DNA from: Macrocystis pyrifera
Lineage: Eukaryota > Sar > Phaeophyceae > Laminariales > Laminariaceae
Assembly (NCBI GenBank): GCA_031763025.1
Contig: JASSKH010000031.1
Coordinates: 6,415,458-6,479,457 of the forward strand
Length of the DNA: 64,000 nucleotides
Reading direction: 5' to 3'
In this document: in pieces, positions 35,079 to 46,697 of the stretch
Layout: the number at the start of each line of letters is the position of its first letter
Position numbering within the stretch: the first letter of the stretch is position 1
Position numbers and translations under genes: made by a program
The notes under the pieces: model-generated
Told to the model about the DNA's origin: nothing
Seen by the model: only the letters and a program-made list of their open reading frames with translations
Database searches by the model: none

Positions 35079-35377
35079 CTGTTGTTCCATGATTTGTGCC
35101 CGACCATGATCCTCAATTTTTGATCGCCGTTTTTCATGCTGACCCCCAAATGCGAATCATTCAATGCAAGCACTGGATTCGATGGGGCCTCTTGCGTCGG
35201 TCTGTGGTCCTGCCTGTGACCATGCCACTCAACAACCTTCTTCGTAGTTGACCCCTGATGGGGCACAGAGTTGCCTCGCCCGAACTTCCTTGACCTTGAC
35301 TCCATCATTTCTACCCAGTCAGGGTCGTTACTAGTCAGAATAGGCAGTACAGTAGTATCCCTTGCATGCGCAGGCAA
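35079..35377 (-). CDS. Candidate exon, unrecognised protein
   Basis: The minus-strand frame of about 100 codons has a balanced composition (NDPDWVEMMESRSRKFGRG near the start, LALNDSHLGVSMKNGDQK later). Its stop TAA is created by what looks like a 5' splice site, ACAACAG/GTAATA, so it may be an internal or first exon. Possible upstream acceptors are weak, and no downstream exon was identified. No family recognised. Confidence 0.25.
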
Positions 35378-38053
35378 TGGGATTGTTCACAGTTTGTGTT
35401 GTCCTTTCATCGCCTCCCGAAGAAATATTTTGGGCGAGCCGTCAATAGAGAATGCCCTCAGAGAAGAGCGTTTACTGCGATCATTAGCGCACCACTACGG
35501 TAGGCTACACATTGCCCCTCTCCACTTCCAGCTCCGGTACCCCTGTCTCACATGCCTGCGATTTTCCATTGCATTGTAATGGTGTGCTTCTTGCACGTAC
35601 GTACGATGAATTGAACTCGGCAAACGGAATGGGAGTCCTTTCAATCGGTAAATATACTAGAGATTGTGAATATCTACTGGCCAGGGGCCTGTTGCTATAT
35701 GGGTAGAAGTCTTTGTCTGATTTCTTTCCTGAATATCGGAGCCCCACGACACAAAATCGTCGGGAAGCCAGTATTGTTCAGCAACTTGAATTATTTGTGT
35801 CTTAGGGCGGTTCATCGGCGTGCGCTTTCGTTTCTCTCAAAATACTCACATTGGGTGGCGTAACAGTATGACGGCTCTTCGAGTAGGGGGTCAAGAGACA
35901 AAACAATGGCGTACCTCTACCCGTGAGTCAGGTGTCGGTCCAGTGCATGTGCCAGAGCGCAGTCCTGAACATTCAGTTATGAATTCAGACGAGCTCGGAA
36001 GAAGGTAACTCCCTAGTAGGTCTGATGTGAGAGGAGTGAATGATCGATTAGAGAAAGCGCTGGCGAACGGCCGTGCGTAGAAAAGAAACCAAGTTTTCCT
36101 TCATACCATACATGAGTTAGGAAGGTGGGACGGAGGCGTACTTTGAGACCCCAGATGCGGGTTACGGCGAATAGAAGAGAGGCAGAGCATCGATCAAACA
36201 CATGGGACAGTAAAATTTCAGACGAAACACGTGCTCACAACAACAGCAACGAGCAACAAGAGATGAGCAAAAATGTACCAGGTACTTGGTAGTATTCAAT
36301 AGTATTATACATGGTGTGTAGCGTACATACAGTTCAGACGGTAACGTACAGGGGTGGGGGTTTCATGTTATATTCCCTCAGGTTCTCGTCAGTATGTATG
36401 TATTCGCCGTTCGACATTGTCCTGCCCAGTCCTCTTTCACCACGTAGCAACCGACAACAGGAACAAGAAGATCCACAAGAAAATAGAACATGATAGCTAC
36501 ATGCATTGTGTTTCGCTAACGTAACTGCTAGATACATAATTTTCATCGACTTTCTGGATCCGCCTCCAACCTGTGATCGATCTATTTCCTGGTCAGGTCG
36601 GGTCAACGTGCCCAAACGGCAGTGGTAACAGCAACGTGTTCTGATGTTGCAACGGGAACTATGGGCTAATTTGACACACGACACGTATTTGGAACGTGGA
36701 AATGTGGTAGGCTTAACCTTTATTTTTACCCATCCGCCGGAGGATAAAAAAACAAAATGGTACTCTCCTGTTGCCCCTTTCTGTGGCTTCCTCTCATGGC
36801 ACCATTCCTTATATTACTTACCTAAAGCATTCGTCATGTATTTGCACCCTGAGCTGCATCTCGGAGCCACCCCCAATTATTGGGTATAAGCCCCCCCCCC
36901 ATGAGATCGAGTACATCTCTCCTATCGAGTACACCCCCCAACGTGTGTCTGGTCGGCAACGTTCTCCGTCCCGGCATTGTAGGGACTTGAGCGGTTATGG
37001 TCGTAAGCCTACGCCAAGACATGGCATGAGTACACCCCCCCCACACACGCGCCCGAGAGCGCCTGCTCTTCCTAGCTTCCTGGCGACACCTTTCATTTGG
37101 AATTTTAGCCCACAGGCAGACTGCTCGAGACAACTGCCTCCTGCGTGGTAACGGAGACCATCTGGAAGAGCCGCTCCTCGAAATTTCGTTCTTAGCAAGG
37201 GACCCTAGACATCCCTTCCGCCAACTACTACCGTACACTTGCCGCCAGCTGGTCGACGAAGCTGCTGCCTACCGTCTCCCTTGAGACGCATCTTCGCCCA
37301 GTGGTTGTAAGCTTAAAGAACAGTGGCAAGAGTGCGGCTTCGCTCGTCCAAGTGCACTTGACTTTATAGCGAGTCGGAGCTCATTGTTGCGGATGGTAGC
37401 CATCAATGACCTTTCTTTTCAGGCTGCTGCTGCGTACGGGAGAATGTTCGGATCATATATACCCGGTATAAGGTTTTGATATCTCCAAGAATGCCTGTAA
37501 ACTGCTATGAGTCAGATGTGTTCTGATCGTTTTGGTTGGGCTTGCTGCTATTTTCGCGTTCCAGCCTTAAACACATGCGGCGGTTCAAACCGCCTTCTAA
37601 AGAGTAAGCCGTTGTAGCAAGATGCTCTCCTCGGTTGTCGCTACGTTCTCTTCGGTAGCACCTAACATGCTGTAGATAGTGGTTCGCACGTATTTCCTCC
37701 GCCCGTCGATTTTCATCGAATGTGATGCGTAATCAATTCGATTGGAAGAGGCCTTGCATCGACTGGTAGACTGCGTGCTATGGTTTGTAGTTACGGGATA
37801 GAAGAAGCTAGAGATTACATCCCGATGTGTGATGTTCCGTGAGCAGCCGTACGGACGAAAGAGACTACTCAAATATTTAGGGAACAGTTTTGCATGAATG
37901 ATATAAAGTGTGGATATGAGAGCTGTTTTAGGAAAGGAGGTGCGCGGAAGTTTATTACTCGTACGGACGGAGTATACAACAAAATACTGAAAACACGGGT
38001 AAAAATGGCTCCACTTCCAAGTACCACTCACGTACAGTGCACTGCTGTTACTA
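35378..38053. other. No supported gene; small SINE scrap
   Basis: The plus-strand block 36945-37050 encodes RHCRDLSGYGRKPTPRHGM and matches 32.85-32.93 kb (minus) at protein level. 37697-37740 carries GTCGATTTTCATCGAATGTG and TAATCAATT, a scrap of SINE family S in minus orientation. Otherwise unique DNA. Confidence 0.35.
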
Positions 38054-38171
38054 TTACGGGGGACCGTAGTAAATAGGGCCAAATATTGTTAGTAAAAATA
38101 GGCAAAAATTTTACACACATATATTGGTTTTTGTGAGTATCGTACGTCCTATTTACTATGGTCCCCCGAAA
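38054..38171. mobile_element. Family-1 MITE, copy 13 (long variant)
   Basis: Left end TTACGGGGGACC, right end GGTCCCCCGAAA, TA on both flanks. The centre has gained about 13 bp (AAAATTTTACACACATATA), making this the longest copy at 118 bp. Confidence 0.88.
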
Positions 38172-38517
38172 TAACAATACCTGGTATGTATTAATAGTAG
38201 TCTATACTACAGTACAACAAAACGTGCCTCCAGCTGAGCGAGATGGGGTACTGCATGTGAGATGTTTTACGAAATAAGGCAGGAGACATACTTGCGGAAA
38301 AGCAAGAGGTACTACCGATGTTCCACAAAATTAGCACGGGCTCTGGATGTACGTGCTCACTGCTGTCGATAGGTAGAAAGAACGAGGCACAACCAGCAGC
38401 ACAGTTCCTTGTTCAGTATATACACCTGCCAGCCAGTAGAAAGTATGCTACCGCAACAAATATCCGTCTCTAAAATAAATACGCGTGTCTCCCTACACAG
38501 CAGTATCTAATATAGGA
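38172..38517. other. No gene seen
   Basis: Unique spacer between two MITE copies, with one ATACCTGGTAT word at 38178. Confidence 0.35.
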
Positions 38518-38612
38518 CCACACGAAACAGGACCCACGGTACACAGAAAAACCTATATATTCCCCTATTTTTACTAACAATGTTTGGTCCTCATTACTAT
38601 GGTCCCCCAGAA
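38518..38612. mobile_element. Family-1 MITE, copy 14 (left end decayed)
   Basis: The centre CCCCTATTTTTACTAACAA, the arm TTTGGTCCTCATTACTATGG and the right end TCCCCCAGAA are clear. The left terminus is diverged (TAGGACCACACGAAACAGG). Confidence 0.75.
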
Positions 38613-38842
38613 TACTAGGCTGTATTCACTGGGATCAAATAAATGTATATAACTATGCACACGTGAGTGGGTGGGTAGGTGCGGCTGCACAATTTGCGTC
38701 TAATCTCGGTCCTTGGGAGCCGACTATAAAAATGCCGGTTCTACTTTTAATCGAGGCCATACTATATTTCTTCCTGTATGCTGCTTGTATACCTGCTAAG
38801 GGCTGGTTGTGCTGGATGTCGACGGGTAGAAAGAACGGTTTA

Positions 38843-39587
38843 ATGTTAGGCCGTTTCCTATGCGGTTCGATTTCGAGCTTCAGATTTGTATTTTTCGATC
38901 TCAAAAACGAATGACCCTGCTTATGCAGTCCGATCATGCAAAATCCGACCGGAAATTTTTCGAAAATCCGACGACCTGGGTCATCAGATTTTCAAATCGA
39001 ACAATGGCATGCTCTCTAAATTTAAGATGTTATCCACGACAGCAAACAACAGCAGAACGATCGATGAGTTGGATGGTGATACAGCTGTATAGCGACGTTG
39101 CTTCGCGCCCGACGCGCGGACGGCGCGTCCCTCCGTGGCCAGACTAGAGTCGGCTGGCGCGGGCTCGGGCCTAGAGACCAAGAGAAGAGCACTCGGCACG
39201 CGCCTCTCCGTGGATACGTACTCGTAGACTACACCGCAGCTGTACAGCAGCAGCAGCAGCAGCAGTGAAGTCACAAAATCCAACACAAAATACCAAGACA
39301 GGTTGACTCTAGCGCACTCGCCACATCTCTTCGCCACCGGACTAGAGGCAGTCAGCGTGGGCTCGGACGCTTGGGTCCTACGCGCAGGGCAGCGCACCCA
39401 GCGCGTCTCTTCGCGGCGCCAAATCACAAAAACAGCAGTTGGTCTCGGCGTTTGCTCGAATCTCTACACGCACAATAAATCTGATTTTTCCGCATAGGAA
39501 GGCCCTTTCGATTTGTCAAGCTCGTATCTGAAAATGCCATCGGGTCAAAATCTGAAGCTGAAAAATCGACGAAACGGCCTTAATGTG
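38843..39587. mobile_element. Possible 745-bp inverted-repeat element
   Basis: The left arm reads TTAGGCCGTTTCC, then CGATTTCGAGCTTCAGATTT. The reverse complement of the right end reads TTAAGGCCGTTTCG, then CGATTTTTCAGCTTCAGATTT. The right side also carries a second, inner copy (GGCCTTCCTATGCGG against the left GGCCGTTTCCTATGCGG). The inside is GC-rich with an (AGC)7 run at 39249 and no transposase-like frame. A non-autonomous DNA transposon is the likeliest reading. No target-site duplication was fixed. Confidence 0.45.
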
Positions 39588-39719
39588 AAGAAAAACAACA
39601 ACAACAACAACAACAACAAGGGCGAAATACTGCTGTAGTGTGCCAGGTGCGAAAGAACCATATTTGACTATCGGGACCTTTTCATGGCGAGCTCGTGCCA
39701 AACCCCATCGTAGCGTTAA

Positions 39720-39808
39720 CCCCTTTAGTACCGCAGTCCCGATTTGGGGACAAACCAGTCTAATTCCAAGTGATTTGTCCCCAAAACGGGACTGCGGTAC
39801 TAAAAGGG
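39720..39808. mobile_element. piggyBac-type MITE, clean copy (TTAA TSD)
   Basis: TTAA at 39716-39719 and 39809-39812 flanks an 89-bp near-perfect palindrome. The ends are CCCCTTTAGTACCGCAG and CTGCGGTACTAAAAGGG, with inner arms TGGGGACAAA and TTTGTCCCCA. TTAA duplication with termini beginning CCC is characteristic of the piggyBac superfamily. There is no coding capacity. Related copies lie at 30.9 and 40.9 kb. Confidence 0.82.
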
Positions 39809-39812
39809 TTAA

Positions 39813-40851
39813 CCTATAGTGCCAGGTGTAAGTTGATGCTGCGCCACGCCTGAACGTCTGTGTTAATATCATGGTTGCATGAGGAATTACTTGCTGTAGA
39901 GGTATCACTTTTTCTCTCCGTGTTCTCGTATGCACTGAATGTATGATGTACCTGGCACTACAGCAGTAGTTCAACGTTTTGCTATGTTTGCCCTCCCAAA
40001 ATGTCCAGTTAAAATGCCGCCCCCCCCCTCGTGTATGTGCTGTGTGTGGATATAGCCGATATAGGCAAAAGAAATTTCAAGATAATGCATACCAACCGGT
40101 AGGTAGTAGGTATCGCTTAGGAGAAGCCTTCAAGAAGAGAAAGCGGAACATCTCTTGGTACAGAGTGATAGATCAGAGACTTCATTGCGCTGCGGTGGTA
40201 CATTCATTCGAGGATTTTCGGTTCAAGTCGGAGGATAAACAAAAGAATGCACCGCGGATCACTTCATTTTCCGGGCTGGTACGTAAGTCTGCGTGCGGAT
40301 TTGGAGGCGCTCATCTCGTCGTCATGCTATTAGCTGTAACGAACACGCAAGAATGACAAAATAACACGAGGGGTGCTGTATGTATGTGCGCACAGGTCAA
40401 CATGCAAGGAGGGGGGGGGGGGGGGTATATACGAACTACCGTATGCCTATTCCATGTTGTTCTATTCCATCTACGACACATCCATCACTGAGCGGCAGGT
40501 CAGCGTCTTTCTATGGAACCGACGGCACTCAACTCGTGCTTAAATTGTGTGAAAAATATAGTAAGAATATTGTACAACACACAATGTCATCACGAAGAAA
40601 AGACATCAAAAGTCGAGAATCTACCGGGTATCCATACATCCGACTTAGTATGTCATGTGCACACAGGTCAATCGCAGAACGTGGATAGATAGACGAATAG
40701 CATACATAGGTATGCCCACGCCCATATGCATCAAGCTTATATTCCATCTACGCACCACGTACCAAACAGGTTGGCGTCTGCACTACGAGAATCGGCGGAG
40801 ATGACAAATTCGTCGTGCTCAAAAGTTTGGTTAAAATTATCGGAAGCGGGG
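39813..40851. other. No supported gene
   Basis: Contains a G16 run near 40412. The words GTGCGCACAGGTCA (40387), TGTGCACACAGGTCA (40659) and CTATTCCAT (40447, 40462) belong to a loose repeat that continues to 41.7 kb. Confidence 0.35.
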
Positions 40852-40855
40852 TTAA

Positions 40856-40942
40856 CCCTTTAGATGCTGCAGTTTTAGTTTCGGGGACAAAGCGCTCAAA
40901 TTCTAAGTAATTGGCCCCCAAAACAGAAATGCGATATATTAG
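40856..40942. mobile_element. piggyBac-type MITE, degenerate copy
   Basis: TTAA at 40852 is followed by CCCTTTAGATGCTGCAG, GGGGACAAAGCGCTCAAATT and GGCCCCCAAAACAGAAATGCG. The right terminus and its TTAA are lost. Confidence 0.65.
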
Positions 40943-43900
40943 GCTCATTCTTATCGGAGAGCTTTTTATCCATAATCTCCAAAGTTTGGGAATAATTGGA
41001 GATGTGTCAAGATACGGAGGCGTTCTGCCACTAGTCGTGAAATCCTCAAGAAAAAAAGCAAAAAAAACAGGCTTTGTTAAATTTCAACACATTTGCAAAA
41101 AAAAAAATCCCGAAAATGTGAAACATTAAAAAACTGCGCAAAAAAAAAACATGGAAATTATGGGGGAAAAGTTCTCGAATGACCCTTACGAGGGTTATAA
41201 ACGCGATCCACGATGATATCACAAACACAGCAGTGGTCATCTCAGCTCGGGCTGAGGCTCTAGCGGACGTGTGTGCGCGCGCGCAGGTCAGCATTTTGTA
41301 GTGAGGATTGGCGTACGTGCTATCTCCTTATTATCATGTGTTTAAACCCATACGGTATATGTATATCATGTGTTTATATCATACCTGGTATGGACGACGT
41401 TGCGGCGGCAGGTCTGCATGTATGTCCAGCAGTATGTGAGCGGCAGCTCTGCGTGTGTATGTGCGTCTAGAGCATAGAATCGCGGGGGCACTCCATTCCC
41501 GCTAAACTTCGTCAACCATCAGGGTAAGCGAAAGTTGTTGATGTCATCCGAGTGCCACATGACAAAGAGTGGTCAGGTAATTGCTCGATGCAAGAGCGGG
41601 CGTGTACATATATATGTATGCATATAAATGTATGCATATATATACCGGTATATGTATGTGCACACAGGTCATTATTCTGAGGTGGATGCACATGCGTAGG
41701 TCCATGCCATGCTGACCTATTCCATACCTTGTGGTTATTCTTTCCTGCCAGGTACCTGTGGTACGGTACCGCGTAGCGGCACAAAAAAAAAACTGTTTGT
41801 CTGCCTTTAGTATGGTGTGTCTTGCTGTTGTTGTTCTAAGAAGGTCGGAAGCACGTACACCCGCCCCCTACAACTGCACAGGGCGTACACAGCCCGCGCA
41901 TGATCGCGTCGTGCCGGTGCGGCAATAAAACCTGGATTCGTTTCGAGGGAGGCACGCCGGCCAAGTCGTTGGTTTGTTTATTTTACACGTTTGAGCCGTT
42001 TCTGCTGTGCCATCCACATGCTGCCTTGCGTTATACCAGGTAACCCCCCCCCCGCCCAACGGGCTCGTGTTCTGCCTGGCGTCGATCACTTCTTTTTGAC
42101 GTCGACGGCCTCGTGTCGACATCGTGCTTACCCGCCCTCGAAAAACGTACTACATGCATACCAGCTGCTACATACAGCCTGTATATATATATATATACAG
42201 ATTGTAGTGGTCCATCTATAGTGCCGGTACGCGCCGGTCGACAACACTGGCACTATTCTAGCGGTAATCGGCACTACTCGGCGAACTGCCGCACTAAATG
42301 ATCCCTCCTGTGCCGAGCGGTCCAAGAGGAACTACAGCGGGCAGCCGGCACCACTCCGCCCGCACTGTAGAAGGGCCACTGCTGTACGTGCGATGCTGCT
42401 GACGCGTCCTACGATGTTTACAGGGGCAGCCTTTTCTTTTTTTACTCGAAAGATTTGTAAATGACGGGGCTGGAACTACCAAGACCTGACTCGAAATAAT
42501 GCTAAATAATAGTAACCGTCGCACAGCCATTACACTATATAGAGGCCATGAGGTTGTGCCTCGGGTAAAATTGTTCACACCTAGAAGATCATCTATCTGC
42601 AGATCAGATAGATCATGATCTACAGATCTTACTATCCTGCCGTCGCGAGGAGTTGTGCAGGATCTGACTTACAGGGCAGATCCATCCCAGAAAAGATGCT
42701 CTATCTAGGTCATGCAGACTCTATGGCTCCCACCCGGCAACACGAACTAAATAATACCAGGTAGATCATACTCGTACAACGGATCAGGTATGTATCTGCC
42801 GTCTGGAAGACCTAGATCATCAAGTGGGAATCGATTATCCATCCGCGGTGTGAAATTGAGGTCGGCAACGGTTTTAACAACAAGCTCCTTTTGGCAGCTT
42901 ATGCGGCAACTTGGACGGTTCGGAGGTCTTCCTTGATGAGGGTCGCACATTGATAGTGCGTGGCCAGGGATTGTTCGTACATTTGGCACTGCTGTACGGT
43001 ATTATAGTTCCTTCTACTGTGTGTGGTTCCTGCTGCTAGCGAACCGAAGGTAAAAGTGTACGGGTTGGACTTTCTGGCCAGCAACGCTTTTTCGTCCTCG
43101 GATTAGTTGTCCTTGACAGCTAACGGTCAGCTAAAAGTAAACCTTCGTTCGTTCAAAGGCCCCAGAGGGTTGTTGCTCACGGTGTGTGCCGCTAAGGGGT
43201 TGGGGTTGGTCCCTCCACCGTGGTAGTAGTTCTTGCCAAGTAACCAAAAGACGAGGGTGGGTTCGACTCTCGTCACTGCGAAGCTTTTCGTCCCTGGAAC
43301 AGACCATAGAAAAGGTGGTTGTGAGCTATCGGTAAAAGTTATCTGATGGTGAGCGAGGTTACGGGAGATATTGAGAAGATGGTGTGTGTGTCTCAAGGGA
43401 TTGGTACGGTAGTTATGACGCGTGCGTACGATAGGGACACCGACCCATCCCACCATAGGGGTTGGAAGTTTTTTCGGCGCAAAAAAAAATACCGGTTAAG
43501 CTCGTAAAGTTTGAAACCTTCGGTTACAATAACTAATTCATAAAATAAAACTATTAGAATAAACAAGCAGTATTTGCTTTAGGACTGACTGATACATAAT
43601 ACCGCACAGAAGTTTTGGTCTGGGTTGCGCGGACAAACCTTTCCGAAGACAATGGTTCGACCGAGTTATTGCATTACGTATGCGAGGAGCTCAGATAATA
43701 TTAAGCCACCACCCCTACTGTAGCACAGCCCTGAAATTAATATAATAATAATTATTATTATTATTATTATTATGCTTGCCTTCCGACAATATAGCATAGA
43801 TGCCGTTCCGATATAAACCGAACATCCTTCCGTAAATCAGCAGTATCCCTCGTACGCTTCTCTGCCAGCCGTTTCCCAATTTCCATTCCCCACATCATTT

Positions 43901-46353
43901 CATTTTAGCTCGTACCGGTATACTATACCCTATTCCTCATCAACGTTCCATCCCCAGGTCATTGGCCGCATTGTGAGGAAATACGAACGCGGTGAACGAA
44001 CCCAATGGCCATGGCCTAAGTATAGAACGAGTAATTCTGCGCGGCGCAAGTGGAACAATAGATGTATATATAGATGTATGTATACTTCGAAGTATGTACT
44101 GTATATATGTATTATATGTACATACCCGCTAGTTCTTCGGTCGAGGAGCTCGTCAGTCACAAACGTGTCCGCCCAAAAAGTACCCGTGCCCTTATCGTGC
44201 AAGAAGTGACTCAACAGCAGCACGCGCCCTCTTTCTATTCTTGCTTTTTTCTGCGGAAAAATAAAAGAAAAGATGTGGGGCGGGTTCGACTCTTGTCAGC
44301 AGCACTTTTTGGTCTCCCCCCCGGCTGCTACTGTAGAGCAAGCGGCCGCGGCTAGGGTGGTACTCAACGTTCTGAGCACCTCGCACAAGGAGCTCGATAG
44401 CTCACCCGAGGCACGAAGACTTCGAAGCAGATTGTTCGTGCAGCCCGACCAATATTTCTATGCGCTACTGTTGCCTGTAGCTCTAAAACAATCGTACTAT
44501 ACACATACTTAAATAGCGCAAATACCTCGATTTATTACACCAACCTGTAATTGTGCACTTTTGGGGAGCTCAAAAGACCAGAAAATATTGCCTCAGAAGG
44601 CATACAAAGTGCAATCCCTAATCATGGAGTGAGTCGATACTAAAGGTCCTCGTAAGCTAGCGATAAGTTACATGGCTCATAGAAGCTTTCAAAAAGAATA
44701 GCGTTCTGCGCGTGGCATGTGGAGGTTGGTACGTACGTAGCTCCAGATAGTTCCCACTCACAAAAGCAAATATGAGGGCGGACGATTCTCCACGGAAACT
44801 CTTCTTGGTCCCCGGATAGTGCTATTGTGACTTGCGAGGCAAGGATAACATATTTGAAGCTTGTTCGGAAACCATGCACAGGTATTGTTGTTAATCATTA
44901 TGTTGTCTGACAGTGTCTTGTACGTTTTCCTCTCCGATTTGAATCGAACAACAAAATATCGCTGGGGGGGTGTTAGACTCTGTCCTACAGTAGCATTCTG
45001 AACCAAAACAAGTATCACACTGTCCCTTCTTAAAGGCCCCGACCCCCCTTCCTCCTCCTTCCGTTGGCAAACTCTCGTATACCCTATATATACTCCTCGT
45101 CGTCGCTATCGGTAGTCCGTGTCAAGAGGTTCCTTCAAGAGATTGCAAACTACTGCTGTAGATCGATTGGTCTGGTACTTCGACCCCCAAGACCGGGGGG
45201 TATCTATGGTCTCTCCTTTTTTCTTCTCACATTTTAACAGGAGTTGAGTTCCGAATACCCCAAGGGAGGAGGGTAGGTGACGACCAATTGAAAAGAGAAA
45301 AATTGGGCGAGTAACCCCACCCACAAAAACCAAATCGTACACGCAACCCGACGAGCAATCGCATCGATTGGCGTATCACACAACACCACAAAACAACAAA
45401 TGTATTGCATGCCATGTACCGGGGAAGAAGGTTTCTGGTATATACCATGGTACATCAGGTGCTATGTGGGAGCACAAATGTGCAACTAGAGGTGCGATTT
45501 CCATCCGACAACGTGCAGCGTGAGCTTCCACGTTGATCAATCACAAGCATGCGGCGAAAAAAAGAAAAAAAACGCGGAGGAAAAACAAAACAAAAAAGAA
45601 GTCTATGCGCAACGCCTAACTCCCTTCCGTATACCTGCTCTTCCTGGTTGGCCTCGTCTGAAGCACATGTTGATGTTATTACAAAATACAAACGCACAGC
45701 AGTCAGTACCGGTATTTAAAAAAGTACGAGTAGATGTGGGATCACCAATACCTTTGAATCACAAAAGTGGGATTACAAAACGGAACAAGATACAGAACAC
45801 TCGCGAACGGCATACCGTACAACTTCGTAAAACTCGGTACTACGACTTCCTTAGAGTAAATCGTAAACCACGCACTAAAACAGACGAATTGCGCAACGTA
45901 CAAAGTTGGGTGTCAGCTATTCAATTGGTCGAGCTCACAGCTGACCTCTTTTTTTACAGTTAGCTTGCAAAGTTGAGTATCAACTATTTAATCAGTCGAA
46001 CTCACAGCTGACGTATTTCAAAATTTATTAAAAAAAAATTATGAACTCAAAAAATATCGACCATTTCCTCTCGGTTGACGAGTCCAGTCGGGCAGAATCA
46101 GCTACAGTAGACCCAAACTTGGAACACAGGCATACCGGTACCTGGCATTGGTATTATAGTTTCCAAAAATATAAGGACCGTGTGTGGGATCACAAGTAAA
46201 TTGCTATTACAGATGTAGGACTACAATTGTTAATATTGGGCAGTTCCTCCCGGCTGACGAGCCCGGTCGGGCAGAACCTGCTGGACCCAAAACCTACCTC
46301 CTCTACCGAACTTCACACTGTGGTAGCAGGGCGGCAAGGTTCTAGTACTTTTC
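40943..46353. other. Long gene-poor stretch
   Basis: No recognisable gene. Notable: A runs at 41096-41160; TA/TG alternation at 41597-41660; the palindrome CTGTATATATATATATACAG at 42178; a cluster of GATC/AGATCT words at 42580-42640; (ATT)n at 43746-43775; and GGGTTCGACTCTCGTCA-type words at 43262 and 44283 that resemble a tRNA box B. The 147-codon plus frame at 45520..45963 begins in an A-rich run and is judged chance. Confidence 0.35.
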
Positions 46354-46697
46354 CTTTTTTTATCGTCACTTATATTTTGCAGCCTACCTCGTACGAGGTT
46401 TTACCATTAGCGATGTTCTGGACAAGCCGTCGTCACAGGTGTCGTCATCTCTCCCCCCCGGTACGTGCCTTTATTTGTTGTCGCGCATAGGGTTCAGCAT
46501 TCCCACTGCTCGTCGATTTTCATCTAATGTAGCTAACTCGCGCTCTCGCGCTTTCCGCTTATATATATTTGTGCAAGAAAAAGTCCCTACGAGCACGCAC
46601 TCGGTGAGACTCGAACCCACGGAATTGATCTTGATAGGTACGGAATTAATCTTGATAGGCACGGAATTGATCTTGATGGGCAAGCCACTGGGCCCAC
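46354..46697 (-). mobile_element. SINE family S, minus copy with triplicated head segment
   Basis: The same family as 4.2 kb, inverted. Box B is well preserved (GGGTTCGAGTCTCACC on the minus strand, near 46607-46622). Next to it a 21-bp unit (GGAATTGATCTTGATAGG) is present three times between about 46620 and 46680, lengthening the spacing between box A and box B. The tail is marked by a T run at 46355-46361. Confidence 0.85.

Noticed and set aside
45520..45963. 147-codon basic protein
   Set aside because: The frame begins in an A-rich run giving Lys repeats, has no motif, and its composition matches surrounding non-coding DNA.
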